Part shown: one piece after another, positions 55,364 through 62,820 of the stretch
Numbering within the stretch: position 1 is the stretch's first letter
Layout of the letters: each line of letters opens with the position of its first letter
Assembly: GCA_024742575.1 (NCBI GenBank)
Contig: JANSYF010000011.1
Location: forward strand, 1 to 64,000
DNA length: 64,000 nucleotides
From: Paracoccaceae bacterium
GTDB lineage: Bacteria > Pseudomonadota > Alphaproteobacteria > Rhodobacterales > Rhodobacteraceae
Reading direction: 5' to 3'
Position numbers and translations under genes: made by a program
The notes under the pieces: generated by a model
The model's input: only the letters and a program-made list of their open reading frames with translations
Database searches by the model: none
Told to the model about the DNA's origin: nothing

Positions 55364-56728
55364 ATGGGGAGTAGACGGCAGGGGTCGCTAGACCTAGCTC
55401 AGGATTATCACGCCTCCTCGTTGGTCAAAGTACCATCCAAAAAGAACACCTATTACGTCTATGTGACACGTCCTCAGGTACTTCAGACCAAAGGCAAGCA
55501 AGCAAAAAGGTCCACCCGCACCACAGACCTCAAGATTGCTCAATCACGACAGCACCAGATCACTGAAGAAATCTACCAAGAGTTCGACAGACAGCTATCC
55601 GAGTTGAACTCTTTTGACGCTCAGGTTGACAAGATACTTGCAGGTAGGGGGATCAACAGGGACCTTCTGAGAGCCTTGGAGCCGTCCGGTGAGGTGCCTG
55701 ACCAAACTTCGCTAATGATCCTCCTCAAAAGCCTTGGTGTAGCTATCACGCCTGAACTGGTAGCCGCTATGGAACCTCAGTACCGCCAAGAGGTGCAGGA
55801 ACTAGGTAGACCTCAGCCACCTGTAGATATGCTCTCTGATGTAGCCGCTATTGCTGCTGAGGATAGATTTTCGGACTACCTGCCCCTTTACCTTGAAGGG
55901 AGAAGTTGGAACCGTCTGAGCACCCGTGGGGAGGCTAACAGGTACATCACCCAATTCATCAAACAGGTGGGGAACCTGCGCGTATCAGAACTCAAGGTAA
56001 AACATGCCTACGACTGGGCGCGGATTATGCACAACTCAGGTGCTTCAAACTCTCGGATAAAAGCTGCAATCTCTTATGTCCGTGGCTTACTTCAGTGGTG
56101 TATTGAGTGTGGCCACCTTGAAGAGAACCCTTGGGCAGCAAAAATCACCCTGACCAACTACGGTGTGAAAAAGAAGCACTACAAGCCATTCACCAAGAAG
56201 CAGCTACACCAACTCTTTGCCTTAGACATGAAGGATGAGGACCGTCTGCTGTTATCCATTCTGATTACTACAGGTATGCGTTTGGATGAGGCTGCACTCC
56301 TGTCGTGGGAAAATATAAAGATTGAAGGCGAAGAGGTGCCTCACTTTGACTTGCTTGGTGGTATTGTGAAGAACTCAGGTTCAGAGAGGTTTGTAGCTAT
56401 CCCTGACGTGTTGCTGAGACGGCTACCAGAGAGAGGGCAGGGGCGTTTGTTCTCCTATCCCTTAGATGCAGATGGTAAGGCTCAGAGGAAGGCCAGTGAG
56501 CGCCTTGGTAGGTATATCCACAAGATAAGGACTGACCCCAAGCAAGTTACCCACTCACTGAGAGGCACATTGAAGGACCTATTGAGGGATGCAGGTGTTA
56601 CCAAAGAGGTGAATGACTTCATTACAGGGCATGACCAAGGGGATCAAGCTGGTAACTACGGCTCAGGACCATCTATGGAGGTGCGCCTAGAGGCAATAAA
56701 CCGTGTGGATCATGCTTGGTTGAAATAG
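55364..56728 (+). CDS. int: Tyrosine-type site-specific recombinase (integrase)
   Basis: A 454 aa integrase. The N-terminal part is long (DNA-arm and core-binding domains; the latter at about residues 170-260). The catalytic residues fit: Arg in TGMRLDEAALL (about 305), HSLRGTLKDLL (about 396), the second His in TGHDQGD (about 422), and Tyr in GNYGSGPS (about 432). It sits 73 bp after tRNA-Val, the usual place for the integrase of an element in that tRNA. Confidence 0.92.
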   Translation: MGSRRQGSLDLAQDYHASSLVKVPSKKNTYYVYVTRPQVLQTKGKQAKRSTRTTDLKIAQSRQHQITEEIYQEFDRQLSELNSFDAQVDKILAGRGINRDLLRALEPSGEVPDQTSLMILLKSLGVAITPELVAAMEPQYRQEVQELGRPQPPVDMLSDVAAIAAEDRFSDYLPLYLEGRSWNRLSTRGEANRYITQFIKQVGNLRVSELKVKHAYDWARIMHNSGASNSRIKAAISYVRGLLQWCIECGHLEENPWAAKITLTNYGVKKKHYKPFTKKQLHQLFALDMKDEDRLLLSILITTGMRLDEAALLSWENIKIEGEEVPHFDLLGGIVKNSGSERFVAIPDVLLRRLPERGQGRLFSYPLDADGKAQRKASERLGRYIHKIRTDPKQVTHSLRGTLKDLLRDAGVTKEVNDFITGHDQGDQAGNYGSGPSMEVRLEAINRVDHAWLK

Positions 56729-57405
56729 AGATGCTGAAAGAAAAACCCGAGTGCGTTAGCACGAACCCCCAAGGCTGTTACACCAAGGGGGCTGTAGCTA
56801 TAATACTATACTACGATACAAACTACAGATAGAAACTACCAAGAAGGGTACTGAGGAGATTGCTTAGACCGTTCCGTAAGGATAAGGGCTGATAGGCAAG
56901 CTCATACTCAGGACCAAATACTTCGAGGGTTATACTACAGAAGAACTACACAAAATAAGAGGGAATCTTAAGATTCTCACCTATAAGTATATCCCCGACC
57001 TTCGGTATCTCGGGGACTCTTAATCTTTACTCTCTCAGCATACCTACCCAAGATACCCTACCACATATGTAGTCCTTACCCTTACGGGTCGGCCTAAGTG
57101 GCAGGTCTTGGATAGTGCTGAAATAACTACAAAAACAAAAGAAGGGACTGTAGGTATAGCTAACAGATACCTGTGTAAGTCACTTATAGCGTAGGTCTCT
57201 CTCTGGTTGTTTGTAGTTACCTCTTTAGTATATACACTATGAAGGGACGCTTTTGAGTGGGCCTACAGATGAACCTCTTTAGTATTACACTATGAAGGGA
57301 CGCTTTTGGTGTAGCTCTTTAGTATTACACTATGAAGGGACGCTTTTGGTGTAGCTCTTTAGTATTACACTATGAAGGGACGCTTTCATTTGATAATGTC
57401 CTACC
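56729..57405. other. Non-coding region between convergent island genes
   Basis: About 680 bp with no credible frame. It holds hairpins: GTGC-GTTA-GCAC (about 56751), CCCCC/GGGGG (56767-56792), CCCCGA/TCGGGG (about 56993-57015) and ACCC-TTAC-GGGT (about 57080). The last part is the direct-repeat block described separately. Stretches like ATACTATACTACGATACAAACTAC recall the repeats at 62.8-63.2 kb (first 20 bases shown would be ATACTATACTACGATACAAA). Confidence 0.6.
57221..57388. repeat. Four direct repeats with 40-bp period
   Basis: The core CTCTTTAGTATTACACTATG AAGGGACGCTTT begins at 57221 (variant with an extra TA), 57275, 57315 and 57355. The last three are 40 bp apart with identical linkers; the first is 54 bp from the second. 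They could be binding sites of an element-encoded protein (iteron-like) or phage-type promoters: TTTAG...ACACTAT.GAAGGG resembles the SP6 RNA polymerase promoter. No such polymerase gene is in the window. Confidence 0.85.
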
Positions 57406-58116
57406 TTAATGGGCGCTCAGAGCCTCCTTAGCGGCTGTTCTGTGGCTTTGTCCGTCATAATACCAAGGATGGATATATCGACCACTGGGGTCTCTTGCTG
57501 GACCTTTCTGCACTCTGGGTAGTTCTTCCTTTGCTTTACGCTTCTTGTGACCAGCTACAGCAGGCTTCCACCCTTGAGCACCAATGCGAATGTTAATAGT
57601 GCCATCTGCAAGGGCCTCACCTGTACTCGGCTCAGGTACATTACCCTTCAGGAATTCTTGTAGATAACAGTTCCAAGGGCTGTTGAGTAGATAATGATTA
57701 CAAAGCTGAGGAAAGGTCTTGTAGCTTTTAGGTGAATTACGAAAGAATAACTTTTCCTGATTACGGTTGGGGTATTGGTATTTCTTGTTCTGTAGTAGTG
57801 CTCTCAGCAATCCGCCCTTAGAGTGTAAGGCTACTTGTAGAATATCCTCAACATAACCCATTCTTTCCTGCGGTGGCATAGTGTAAACCTTCTCACTCAG
57901 TACTGCGTTTAGGTGCCACAACTCCACATTTTGACGAACCTCAGAGGGAAGCATATTGTTTTTAGTGCGACATTGCTCCTCTCTCAGTACCAGCTTACTA
58001 TGGGCTTTACGGCACTTGGGTTTACAATACTTTTTGTTGCTTCGGTACTCGAACAGGTCCCCACAATTAGGACATACAGACTTAGAGAGGGTATCAAATG
58101 ACTCAATTACACTCAT
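57406..58116 (-). CDS. Zinc-finger protein of the island
   Basis: A 236 aa protein. The N-terminus has a zinc-binding pattern CPNCG (Cys15, Cys18) and YCKPKCRKAH (Cys31, Cys35). The middle is helical and basic; the C-terminus has KKRKAKEELPRVQKG and DPSGRYIHPWYYDG. It likely binds nucleic acid. I do not recognise the family. Its start is preceded by a double hairpin and AAGAGG. Last gene of the minus-strand run. Confidence 0.72.
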   Translation of the reverse strand: MSVIESFDTLSKSVCPNCGDLFEYRSNKKYCKPKCRKAHSKLVLREEQCRTKNNMLPSEVRQNVELWHLNAVLSEKVYTMPPQERMGYVEDILQVALHSKGGLLRALLQNKKYQYPNRNQEKLFFRNSPKSYKTFPQLCNHYLLNSPWNCYLQEFLKGNVPEPSTGEALADGTINIRIGAQGWKPAVAGHKKRKAKEELPRVQKGPARDPSGRYIHPWYYDGQSHRTAAKEALSAH

Positions 58117-58133
58117 ATCTTTAGTCCTCTTAA

Positions 58134-58161
58134 GATGCGTAGCATCGACGTCCTTACGGAC
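58134..58161 (-). repeat. Double hairpin H1
   Basis: On the minus strand GTCC-GTAA-GGAC (58161-58150) then GATGC-TAC-GCATC (58146-58134), just before the ribosome site of the zinc-finger gene. The first hairpin includes the stop codon of the upstream gene. GTAA is a GNRA loop. Confidence 0.75.
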
Positions 58162-58600
58162 TAGTCAGAATAAGGTTAGCTCTACGGATAGTAGGAAGGT
58201 CCACACCAGCAAAGAATGTCTTGTCAGCGTATGGGTAGATAATACCTCTAACAGTAGAGTTGTGAGGGAAGCTGAGAGCCTTGTTCTTAGTACGGTAGAG
58301 TAGAAGATTGCTCTTGTTAGCTGGTGTAAGAAGGTGTACGTACTCTTTTGAGCGGTACCCAGTAACTACAACACTTAGACGAACCCAAAAGTCTACTTGC
58401 GCGGTAGGTAGGGAAGGAACTGTGAAGAGGAAGCTATTAGCCTTTAACCCCTTCTGGACCCGCTCATAGATAGCGAAACGCTCTTCAACAAACTGTATAC
58501 GACCCTCTGTCCAGTTGTCCTCTTCTAGGTACTTAGCAGCGGTCGTCTCGTACCACTTGAAATTCTTAGCTACAATCTCACACTTCTGTCTCACTTGCAT
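58154..58600 (-). CDS. Hypothetical island protein
   Basis: A 148 aa protein starting MQVRQKCEIVAKNFKWYETT. The start at 58600 is fixed by AAAGGAG seven bases upstream; the in-frame ATG at 58630 lies in a hairpin. The C-terminal part is beta-rich. No family recognised. Confidence 0.68.
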   Translation of the reverse strand: MQVRQKCEIVAKNFKWYETTAAKYLEEDNWTEGRIQFVEERFAIYERVQKGLKANSFLFTVPSLPTAQVDFWVRLSVVVTGYRSKEYVHLLTPANKSNLLLYRTKNKALSFPHNSTVRGIIYPYADKTFFAGVDLPTIRRANLILTSP

Positions 58601-58614
58601 GTCAATCTCCTTTA

Positions 58615-58738
58615 GATGCAAAGCATCCACGCCCTTTGTGTTGCGCCAGCAAGCTGTCTGCCGGGCTAGAAAATACTGGTGTCAAAGTCTCTGCTAGAAT
58701 TACTGCATAGCTACGCAGTAGCGCCGACACTTCGTGTC
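58615..58738 (-). repeat. Hairpin cluster H2 and H6
   Basis: GATGC-AAA-GCATC (58615-58627), GCCC (58631-58634) pairing with GGGC (58663-58666) around a 22-nt insert (58640-58661) that also occurs at 59540-59561, ACTGC/GCAGT (58702-58719), and GACAC-TTC-GTGTC (58726-58738). This fills the gap between the sigma-like gene and the gene at 58154. Confidence 0.7.
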
Positions 58739-58759
58739 TTAAAAGAATAACAATATCCA

Positions 58760-59344
58760 TTATACCAGCCCTTCCTTAACCATGTAGTCTCTAATCTCTC
58801 TCATCAAATCGGCCTTATCGTGGCTCACTGTAGATTTATGCTTAGACCACTCTTCAGCTACTTCATTAACTTTGAGTTCACCACTCCAGATACCGATTAG
58901 GGCAAGTCTGTAAGGATCGTCACCTACGACACTATAAGCACCTTGGATAATCTCATTCTTAATCAAACTATCCTCTGCACTATCCTCAACACCATAGTTC
59001 TCGTAAGCGTAGCTATCTAGAAAACCTTCTGGTTGATCTTCAATGTAAGTAGTTCTTTGAGACTTCTCTAGCTCGTCTAGTGCAAAGCCATTAATCCGAG
59101 TGACTGACTGCTTGAGTACATCGTCTTCACCTAACCAACCCTCATGCACAAAGGCTAAGCGATCTAGGATAGGGTAAAGCTGTGATACAAGTTCCTCTCC
59201 TTCGATGTGGGTAATCCCGTAACGGTTAAGTTTACTCTGAGCTATCTTGACGAGTGTGTAGTAGTGTTCTCCGAAAAAAGCTTCTATCTTGCGGTGTTGG
59301 TGTAGCTTCTCTTCTGGTGTTAGTAATACTTCTTCATGCTTCAT
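58760..59344 (-). CDS. Sigma-70-like protein of the island
   Basis: A 194 aa protein with features of a small sigma factor: a region-2-like helical part (FFGEHYYTLVKIAQSKLNRY through GEELVSQLYPIL) and a region-4-like helix-turn-helix at the C-terminus (LKVNEVAEEWSKHKSTVSHD). It may redirect host RNA polymerase to element promoters. Sequence match is weak, so another HTH regulator is possible. Confidence 0.55.
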   Translation of the reverse strand: MKHEEVLLTPEEKLHQHRKIEAFFGEHYYTLVKIAQSKLNRYGITHIEGEELVSQLYPILDRLAFVHEGWLGEDDVLKQSVTRINGFALDELEKSQRTTYIEDQPEGFLDSYAYENYGVEDSAEDSLIKNEIIQGAYSVVGDDPYRLALIGIWSGELKVNEVAEEWSKHKSTVSHDKADLMREIRDYMVKEGLV

Positions 59345-59360
59345 TTAATTCTCCAGCAGC

Positions 59361-59375
59361 GATAGCTGCGCTATC
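59361..59375. repeat. Hairpin GATAGCTGCGCTATC, copy 1
   Basis: Perfect stem GATAG/CTATC with loop CTGCG just upstream of the sigma-like gene. The surrounding 22 bases (59355-59376) recur at 60434-60455. Confidence 0.6.
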
Positions 59376-59400
59376 TACAATTTTTTTAATAAGCTCTATA

Positions 59401-59487
59401 AGCCCCGTACAGTGCGATCTAAGGCTGTAGGCTATGGTCATACCTGAAAAGGTAACTACAGCACTCAGTGAGGCTCTCTGTGGCTCT
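59401..59487 (-). repeat. Leader repeat A (87 bp)
   Basis: Highly similar to 59890-59976, with 49 consecutive identical bases (59430-59478 and 59919-59967). On the minus strand it contains TACCT-TTTC-AGGTA and CACTGAGTG and lies upstream of the sigma-like gene. It may be a promoter, operator or structured leader. Confidence 0.82.
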
Positions 59488-59490
59488 AGA

Positions 59491-59565
59491 GATGCGTAGC
59501 ATCCGAGCTAGCGTCTAGCGACCTAGTGACGTCCTTACTGTTGCGCCAGCAAGCTGTCTGCGGAC
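59491..59565 (-). repeat. Double hairpin H3
   Basis: GATGC-GTA-GCATC (59491-59503), GCTAGC-rich spacer, then GTCC (59531-59534) pairing with GGAC (59562-59565) around the 22-nt insert also found in H2. Confidence 0.7.
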
Positions 59566-59579
59566 TAGGGTGGGGGTTA

Positions 59580-59819
59580 TCAGTCTTCTTGTAGCTGTCG
59601 GTAGATAATAGACCCCAAAGGAATCTTCTTATCCTTGCGTAGTTTCAAAATATCCTTGCTAATGACCCAGTAAGCCTTTTGAGCGTCCTCTGAGGTTAGA
59701 CCCTTTAGGCCATGCTCTAGACCTGCTTCAGCTACCTGCTTAACGGTTACTGGTGCATTCTTTGTGATGTAGTCTTGGACCCAAGTGCGGCGCTGTTTGG
59801 CAATATAACGAATAGACAT
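59580..59819 (-). CDS. Hypothetical island protein
   Basis: A 79 aa basic protein (MSIRYIAKQRRTWVQDYITK). The middle VKQVAEAGLEHGLKGLTSED could form a winged-helix-like fold. The start at 59819 has AAGGAA upstream. Repeat block B precedes it and A follows it. Family unknown. Confidence 0.62.
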   Translation of the reverse strand: MSIRYIAKQRRTWVQDYITKNAPVTVKQVAEAGLEHGLKGLTSEDAQKAYWVISKDILKLRKDKKIPLGSIIYRQLQED

Positions 59820-59889
59820 AATTGGTAGGTTCCTTCTAGAAGGTAAGATTTGATTAAGTTCTGTTTTGAGATTTGATAGAGCTAGAGAA

Positions 59890-59976
59890 AGCCCCATACA
59901 GTGCCATCTAGAGCGTTTGGCTATGGTCATACCTGAAAAGGTAACTACAGCACTCAGTGAGGCTCTCCGTGGCTCT
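59890..59976 (-). repeat. Leader repeat B (87 bp)
   Basis: Second copy of the 59401-59487 block, upstream of the gene at 59580. In this copy AGCCCC at one end can also pair with GGGGCT at 59977-59984. Confidence 0.82.
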
Positions 59977-60005
59977 GTGGGGCTATCTAGTAGTAGTTAC
60001 TTAGA

Positions 60006-60033
60006 GATGCGTAGCATCGACGCCCTTTCGGGC
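60006..60033 (-). repeat. Double hairpin H4
   Basis: On the minus strand GCCC-GAAA-GGGC (60033-60022), then GATGC-TAC-GCATC (60018-60006), directly after a stop codon. GAAA is a GNRA loop. Confidence 0.75.
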
Positions 60034-60377
60034 TACTTCAGTACAGTGACCTTATGGCCGCTTTTGTTGATGTACTGCTTAAAAACGCTGTCGTTCTTGA
60101 AAGTGGCCTTAGGCTTATCCTGACCCTTAGAGATAGCATCCTTAGCGTACTCAATACGAAGTAGGACTTGGTTAGGACCCAGACCACCACAGTTGTTACC
60201 TGTAGACTTCTGGAGTGCGTGTAGTTCTTCACCAGCCTTGAGCACTTCTTGAGCATAGGACTTATCATCCTTAAACTTGTCCCAAGCCTTCTTTAGTTGA
60301 AGCTGTAGGTCTACACCCTTTTTAATCTGTTTGAACTGTTCTTTAGCTATGTGGTGTGGTTTAGAATCATAACTCAT
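60033..60377 (-). CDS. Hypothetical island protein
   Basis: A 114 aa basic, helical protein (HIAKEQFKQIKKGVDLQLQL). It overlaps the stop of the upstream gene by ATGA. Family unknown. Last of five overlapping genes. Confidence 0.66.
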   Translation of the reverse strand: MSYDSKPHHIAKEQFKQIKKGVDLQLQLKKAWDKFKDDKSYAQEVLKAGEELHALQKSTGNNCGGLGPNQVLLRIEYAKDAISKGQDKPKATFKNDSVFKQYINKSGHKVTVLK

Positions 60378-60568
60378 TTGAATTTCCTTGTTCGACGTTT
60401 TTGAGGTTTAGGTTTATCTTGGTCTAGGTCGCTAGCAGCGATAGCTGCGCTATCTATAGACGCTAGCTCGTTAATGTGGTTTATGATAAAGGCCATAAGG
60501 TCAGCCTTGGTGTTACCCTGTGAGAATATATATTGCTCTAGGATTCGTATGTAGGTCTTGTCGGTCAT
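60374..60568 (-). CDS. Small hypothetical island protein (64 aa)
   Basis: Starts MTDKTYIRILEQYIF and ends in a basic tail (PKPQKRRTRKFK). The region SIDSAAIAAS is encoded by a hairpin (60440-60454) shared with a non-coding site at 59361-59375, suggesting that the hairpin inserted into this gene. Overlaps both neighbours by ATGA. Confidence 0.62.
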   Translation of the reverse strand: MTDKTYIRILEQYIFSQGNTKADLMAFIINHINELASIDSAAIAASDLDQDKPKPQKRRTRKFK

Positions 60569-60669
60569 ATGACTCCTTCACATTGTAGGCACTGATAGTT
60601 TTCACCATTCCAATACAGCTTACTCTCACAGTAAGGACATTTCTTAACTAGTCCGATACTACGCGGCAT
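60565..60669 (-). CDS. 34-aa zinc-ribbon microprotein
   Basis: Starts MPRSIGLVKK and holds CPYC (Cys11, Cys14) and CLQC (Cys27, Cys30), a complete two-knuckle zinc ribbon. The start lies inside the end of the upstream gene in another frame and the stop overlaps the next start (ATGA). The position and motif support it as real. Confidence 0.65.
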   Translation of the reverse strand: MPRSIGLVKKCPYCESKLYWNGENYQCLQCEGVI

Positions 60670-60841
60670 TGGTGAGACTTTCTTGGTTGGTAAGGTAATC
60701 TACATACCACTGAGCTTCTTTATAAGTGACAAAGTATTTATCATTAGCTGTCACATACCTATTACGGACAGAATCATAATAGATACCTACTGGTAGATTT
60801 GCTCTAATGAACTCATCATACTCCTTCTTAGGGTTTTTCAT
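60659..60841 (-). CDS. Small hypothetical island protein (60 aa)
   Basis: Aromatic-rich protein (GIYYDSVRNRYVTANDKYFV) with a TAATG overlap with the gene upstream. No family recognised. Confidence 0.62.
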   Translation of the reverse strand: MKNPKKEYDEFIRANLPVGIYYDSVRNRYVTANDKYFVTYKEAQWYVDYLTNQESLTNAA

Positions 60842-61695
60842 TAGTGAGACCCCTGAGTTAGGTCTAACGACCCCCGCTGTTTGGCTTGTTGTGTAGCATG
60901 ACCGGCTACAGGTACCACACGACCGTCTCTTGTGTGCACCTCGCTGTACATCTTAGTTAAAGGCATACCTTGGCTACCTAACCATTTAATGGTGCGTACC
61001 TGCACAAAGTCTGCTAACTCATGAGCATGGTCCTCTACGCAAGTGAAACTGATACTTTCCGGGTCACCATCTTGAATAAGGACTGCCAAGAATCGAAACT
61101 TCTTTAGCCACATATCAATCTCATTGCGATATAGCTGCACCCTCTCACGCTGGTAGAGACCTTGGGGATGCTCTTCTAGCTTTGTGTAGTTGATAGGCAG
61201 GTCTTTACCCGTCATAAGGTAATCAAAAGTAGTCCCCACTTGCGGCATCACTACAGGAACAGCATGTCGGCTATTCATTTGGGTAACTAGACGTGGGTCG
61301 GTTATGCTAGATGCCTTCTGAAAGCGTACATAGTTGTTGGTACATTTGAAAGGTAGGTCTGGTGGTCCAATATCCCTAACTACAGTATGAGGGGCCTTAG
61401 GGTGTATACGGTAGGTATTACGATTAACCCGCTGTAGGAGATAACCGACGAGACACTTAGCTACCGTCTGATAAGCTTTTTTGTAGACTTCCAGTTCCTT
61501 CCCATCGTATTTGTCCTTAAGGTGAGTGACGCTTAGGTCAAACTCAAAGCCACGTAGAGCTAGACAGCCACAGATAACCGATTTAGTGATCTGCATAGGT
61601 ATCTTTAGCTTAGCGTCGATGTATTGGTCTATGAGTGACTGTACGTATTGACTTGTCGCTGCACCATCCGGTACAAAATTGTGGTGTATTTTCAT
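60841..61695 (-). CDS. Hypothetical island protein (284 aa)
   Basis: First gene of the overlapping run. Soluble, mixed helical and beta; it has LKIPMQITKSVICGCLALRG and a segment FTCVEDHAHELADFV. RBS AGGAATG lies upstream. I do not recognise the family; an element replication or regulatory role is possible but not shown. Confidence 0.65.
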   Translation of the reverse strand: MKIHHNFVPDGAATSQYVQSLIDQYIDAKLKIPMQITKSVICGCLALRGFEFDLSVTHLKDKYDGKELEVYKKAYQTVAKCLVGYLLQRVNRNTYRIHPKAPHTVVRDIGPPDLPFKCTNNYVRFQKASSITDPRLVTQMNSRHAVPVVMPQVGTTFDYLMTGKDLPINYTKLEEHPQGLYQRERVQLYRNEIDMWLKKFRFLAVLIQDGDPESISFTCVEDHAHELADFVQVRTIKWLGSQGMPLTKMYSEVHTRDGRVVPVAGHATQQAKQRGSLDLTQGSH

Positions 61696-61722
61696 AATTG
61701 AGACATTCCTAGTTAGAAAAAG

Positions 61723-61824
61723 CCCCTACAATGACTCTCAAGCCCTCACCTAGGAGTAGCTGAATAAGGGGAAACCCTAGGCTGGCCTATGCACAACCAG
61801 TAAGAGCGAAAGTCACTGTAGGGG
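61723..61824. ncRNA. Structured RNA candidate 1
   Basis: A 14-bp closing stem (61723-61736 with 61811-61824, one mismatch) encloses AGGG-GAAA-CCCT (61767-61778) and CTGG/CCAG (6182-85 and 97-100 of the 61700s, i.e. 61782-61785 and 61797-61800). The GAAA loop is a GNRA tetraloop only on the plus strand, opposite to the genes. It may be a leader of the 61695 operon or a separate plus-strand RNA. Confidence 0.55.
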
Positions 61825-61826
61825 AG

Positions 61827-61896
61827 AAGACCCAAGAGTAAGCCGAAAAAGATGGAAAACAACTTACTCTATCAGGTGGAGTAACCTGTGGGTCTT
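61827..61896. ncRNA. Structured RNA candidate 2 (three-way junction)
   Basis: AAGACCCA (61827-61834) pairs with TGGGTCTT (61889-61896), AGAGTAAG (61835-61842) with CTTACTCT (61863-61870), CAGGT (61873-61877) with ACCTG (61884-61888). All pairs are perfect and only two bases of the junction are unpaired. Strand not certain; it lies in the minus-strand leader before the 61695 gene. Confidence 0.6.
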
Positions 61897-61912
61897 GGAA
61901 CCTATACGGTAG

Positions 61913-62218
61913 CTACAAGAAAAAGTTGGGAAGATTCTCTGCTAGGTCTGGTGCGTCACGTCTTACTTCTTTGGCGTCCTTTACTGTCCTTTCTCCAACA
62001 TTAAGAGACTTAGCGGCCTCTGCTGTAGTTTTGGAATCCGGCGAATTTGCCGCTTTGCTACTTGAGTGTTGATTATTCCCGTTACCACCTACAGTCATAT
62101 TAGCCAAAGATGTCTTATCGTCCGAATTCGGACTATTAGAATTTTCACCCCCGTTACCACCCACAGTCATATTAGCCAAAGAAGCAGCAGCCTCTGCTGT
62201 AGATTTTGCATCGGGCAA
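61913..62218 (-). pseudogene. ParB-type C-terminal remnant with internal duplication
   Basis: A 101 aa frame starting at TTG. It contains SLANMTVGGNG twice and ends NVGERTVKDAKEVRRDAPDL, like the HTH linker region of ParB-like phage proteins (motif LNVSERTVxxAKxV). The ParB nuclease-like N-terminal domain is absent, and two TGA codons lie upstream in frame. Probably a decayed, internally duplicated fragment. Confidence 0.55.
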
Positions 62219-62265
62219 ATTTGCCCCTTGATCTGACTTCCTGTCACCTCATCAAGAGAGATACT

Positions 62266-62610
62266 TTAATTAAGTTCCTCTTGTATTGACTGGCAATGAC
62301 ACCGCTCAGGATAACACCAACACCCTAACGCGCGTCCCCTAAGAGGGCTTACATCTAGGTTAGGTAACACTTCCTTCTCGAACCTATCGCAGACTTCATC
62401 TCTAGTCCCGTGCTTGGGGGACCTGAAGGGGTTATGCCAAGGGCTTTGTTCATGTCCGGTATAGAACACACGATCCCCGCAGTAAGTAAGAAGTCCCTTA
62501 TCGTGAGCATACTGAGCCACTGGGTCCACATAAGAACCCTTACGCTTATTCATGCGTACCACTACAGCTTTACCAGCGTTCAGGTCAGCAATGCGTTTTT
62601 CAATCTCCAT
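62266..62610 (-). CDS. DUF4326 protein
   Basis: A 114 aa protein with DUF4326 features: WHNPFRSPKHGTRDEVC and GRALGCWCYPERCHC with clustered Cys/His that may bind metal. DUF4326 is common in phages. The start at 62610 follows AAGGAGAG. It is the most upstream minus-strand gene seen here. Confidence 0.8.
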   Translation of the reverse strand: MEIEKRIADLNAGKAVVVRMNKRKGSYVDPVAQYAHDKGLLTYCGDRVFYTGHEQSPWHNPFRSPKHGTRDEVCDRFEKEVLPNLDVSPLRGRALGCWCYPERCHCQSIQEELN

Positions 62611-62820
62611 CTTTTCTTCTCTCCTTACAGTAGACGCAGTTTTAACCCCGGTCAGGTTATTCCCTGCGAGGTTGGCCCCTCTAGCCCGTAGGGCGTCGAC
62701 ACGACGTGTCTCTTGAGCCTAGCGATGTGAAAGTGCACCCAAGAGGGGAACACCAGTTGTTAGGTAGGTTTGTTAGACACTCTCAAGTGAGAAGGTCTTG
62801 AGCGTAGTTTCCTGCGCCTC

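Noticed and set aside
57221-57388. CRISPR array
   Set aside because: Three units are identical including the linkers, so there are no spacers, and no cas gene is present.
61827-61896. Hammerhead ribozyme
   Set aside because: Three helices are present but the CUGAUGA and GAAA core strands are missing and the junction has only two free bases.
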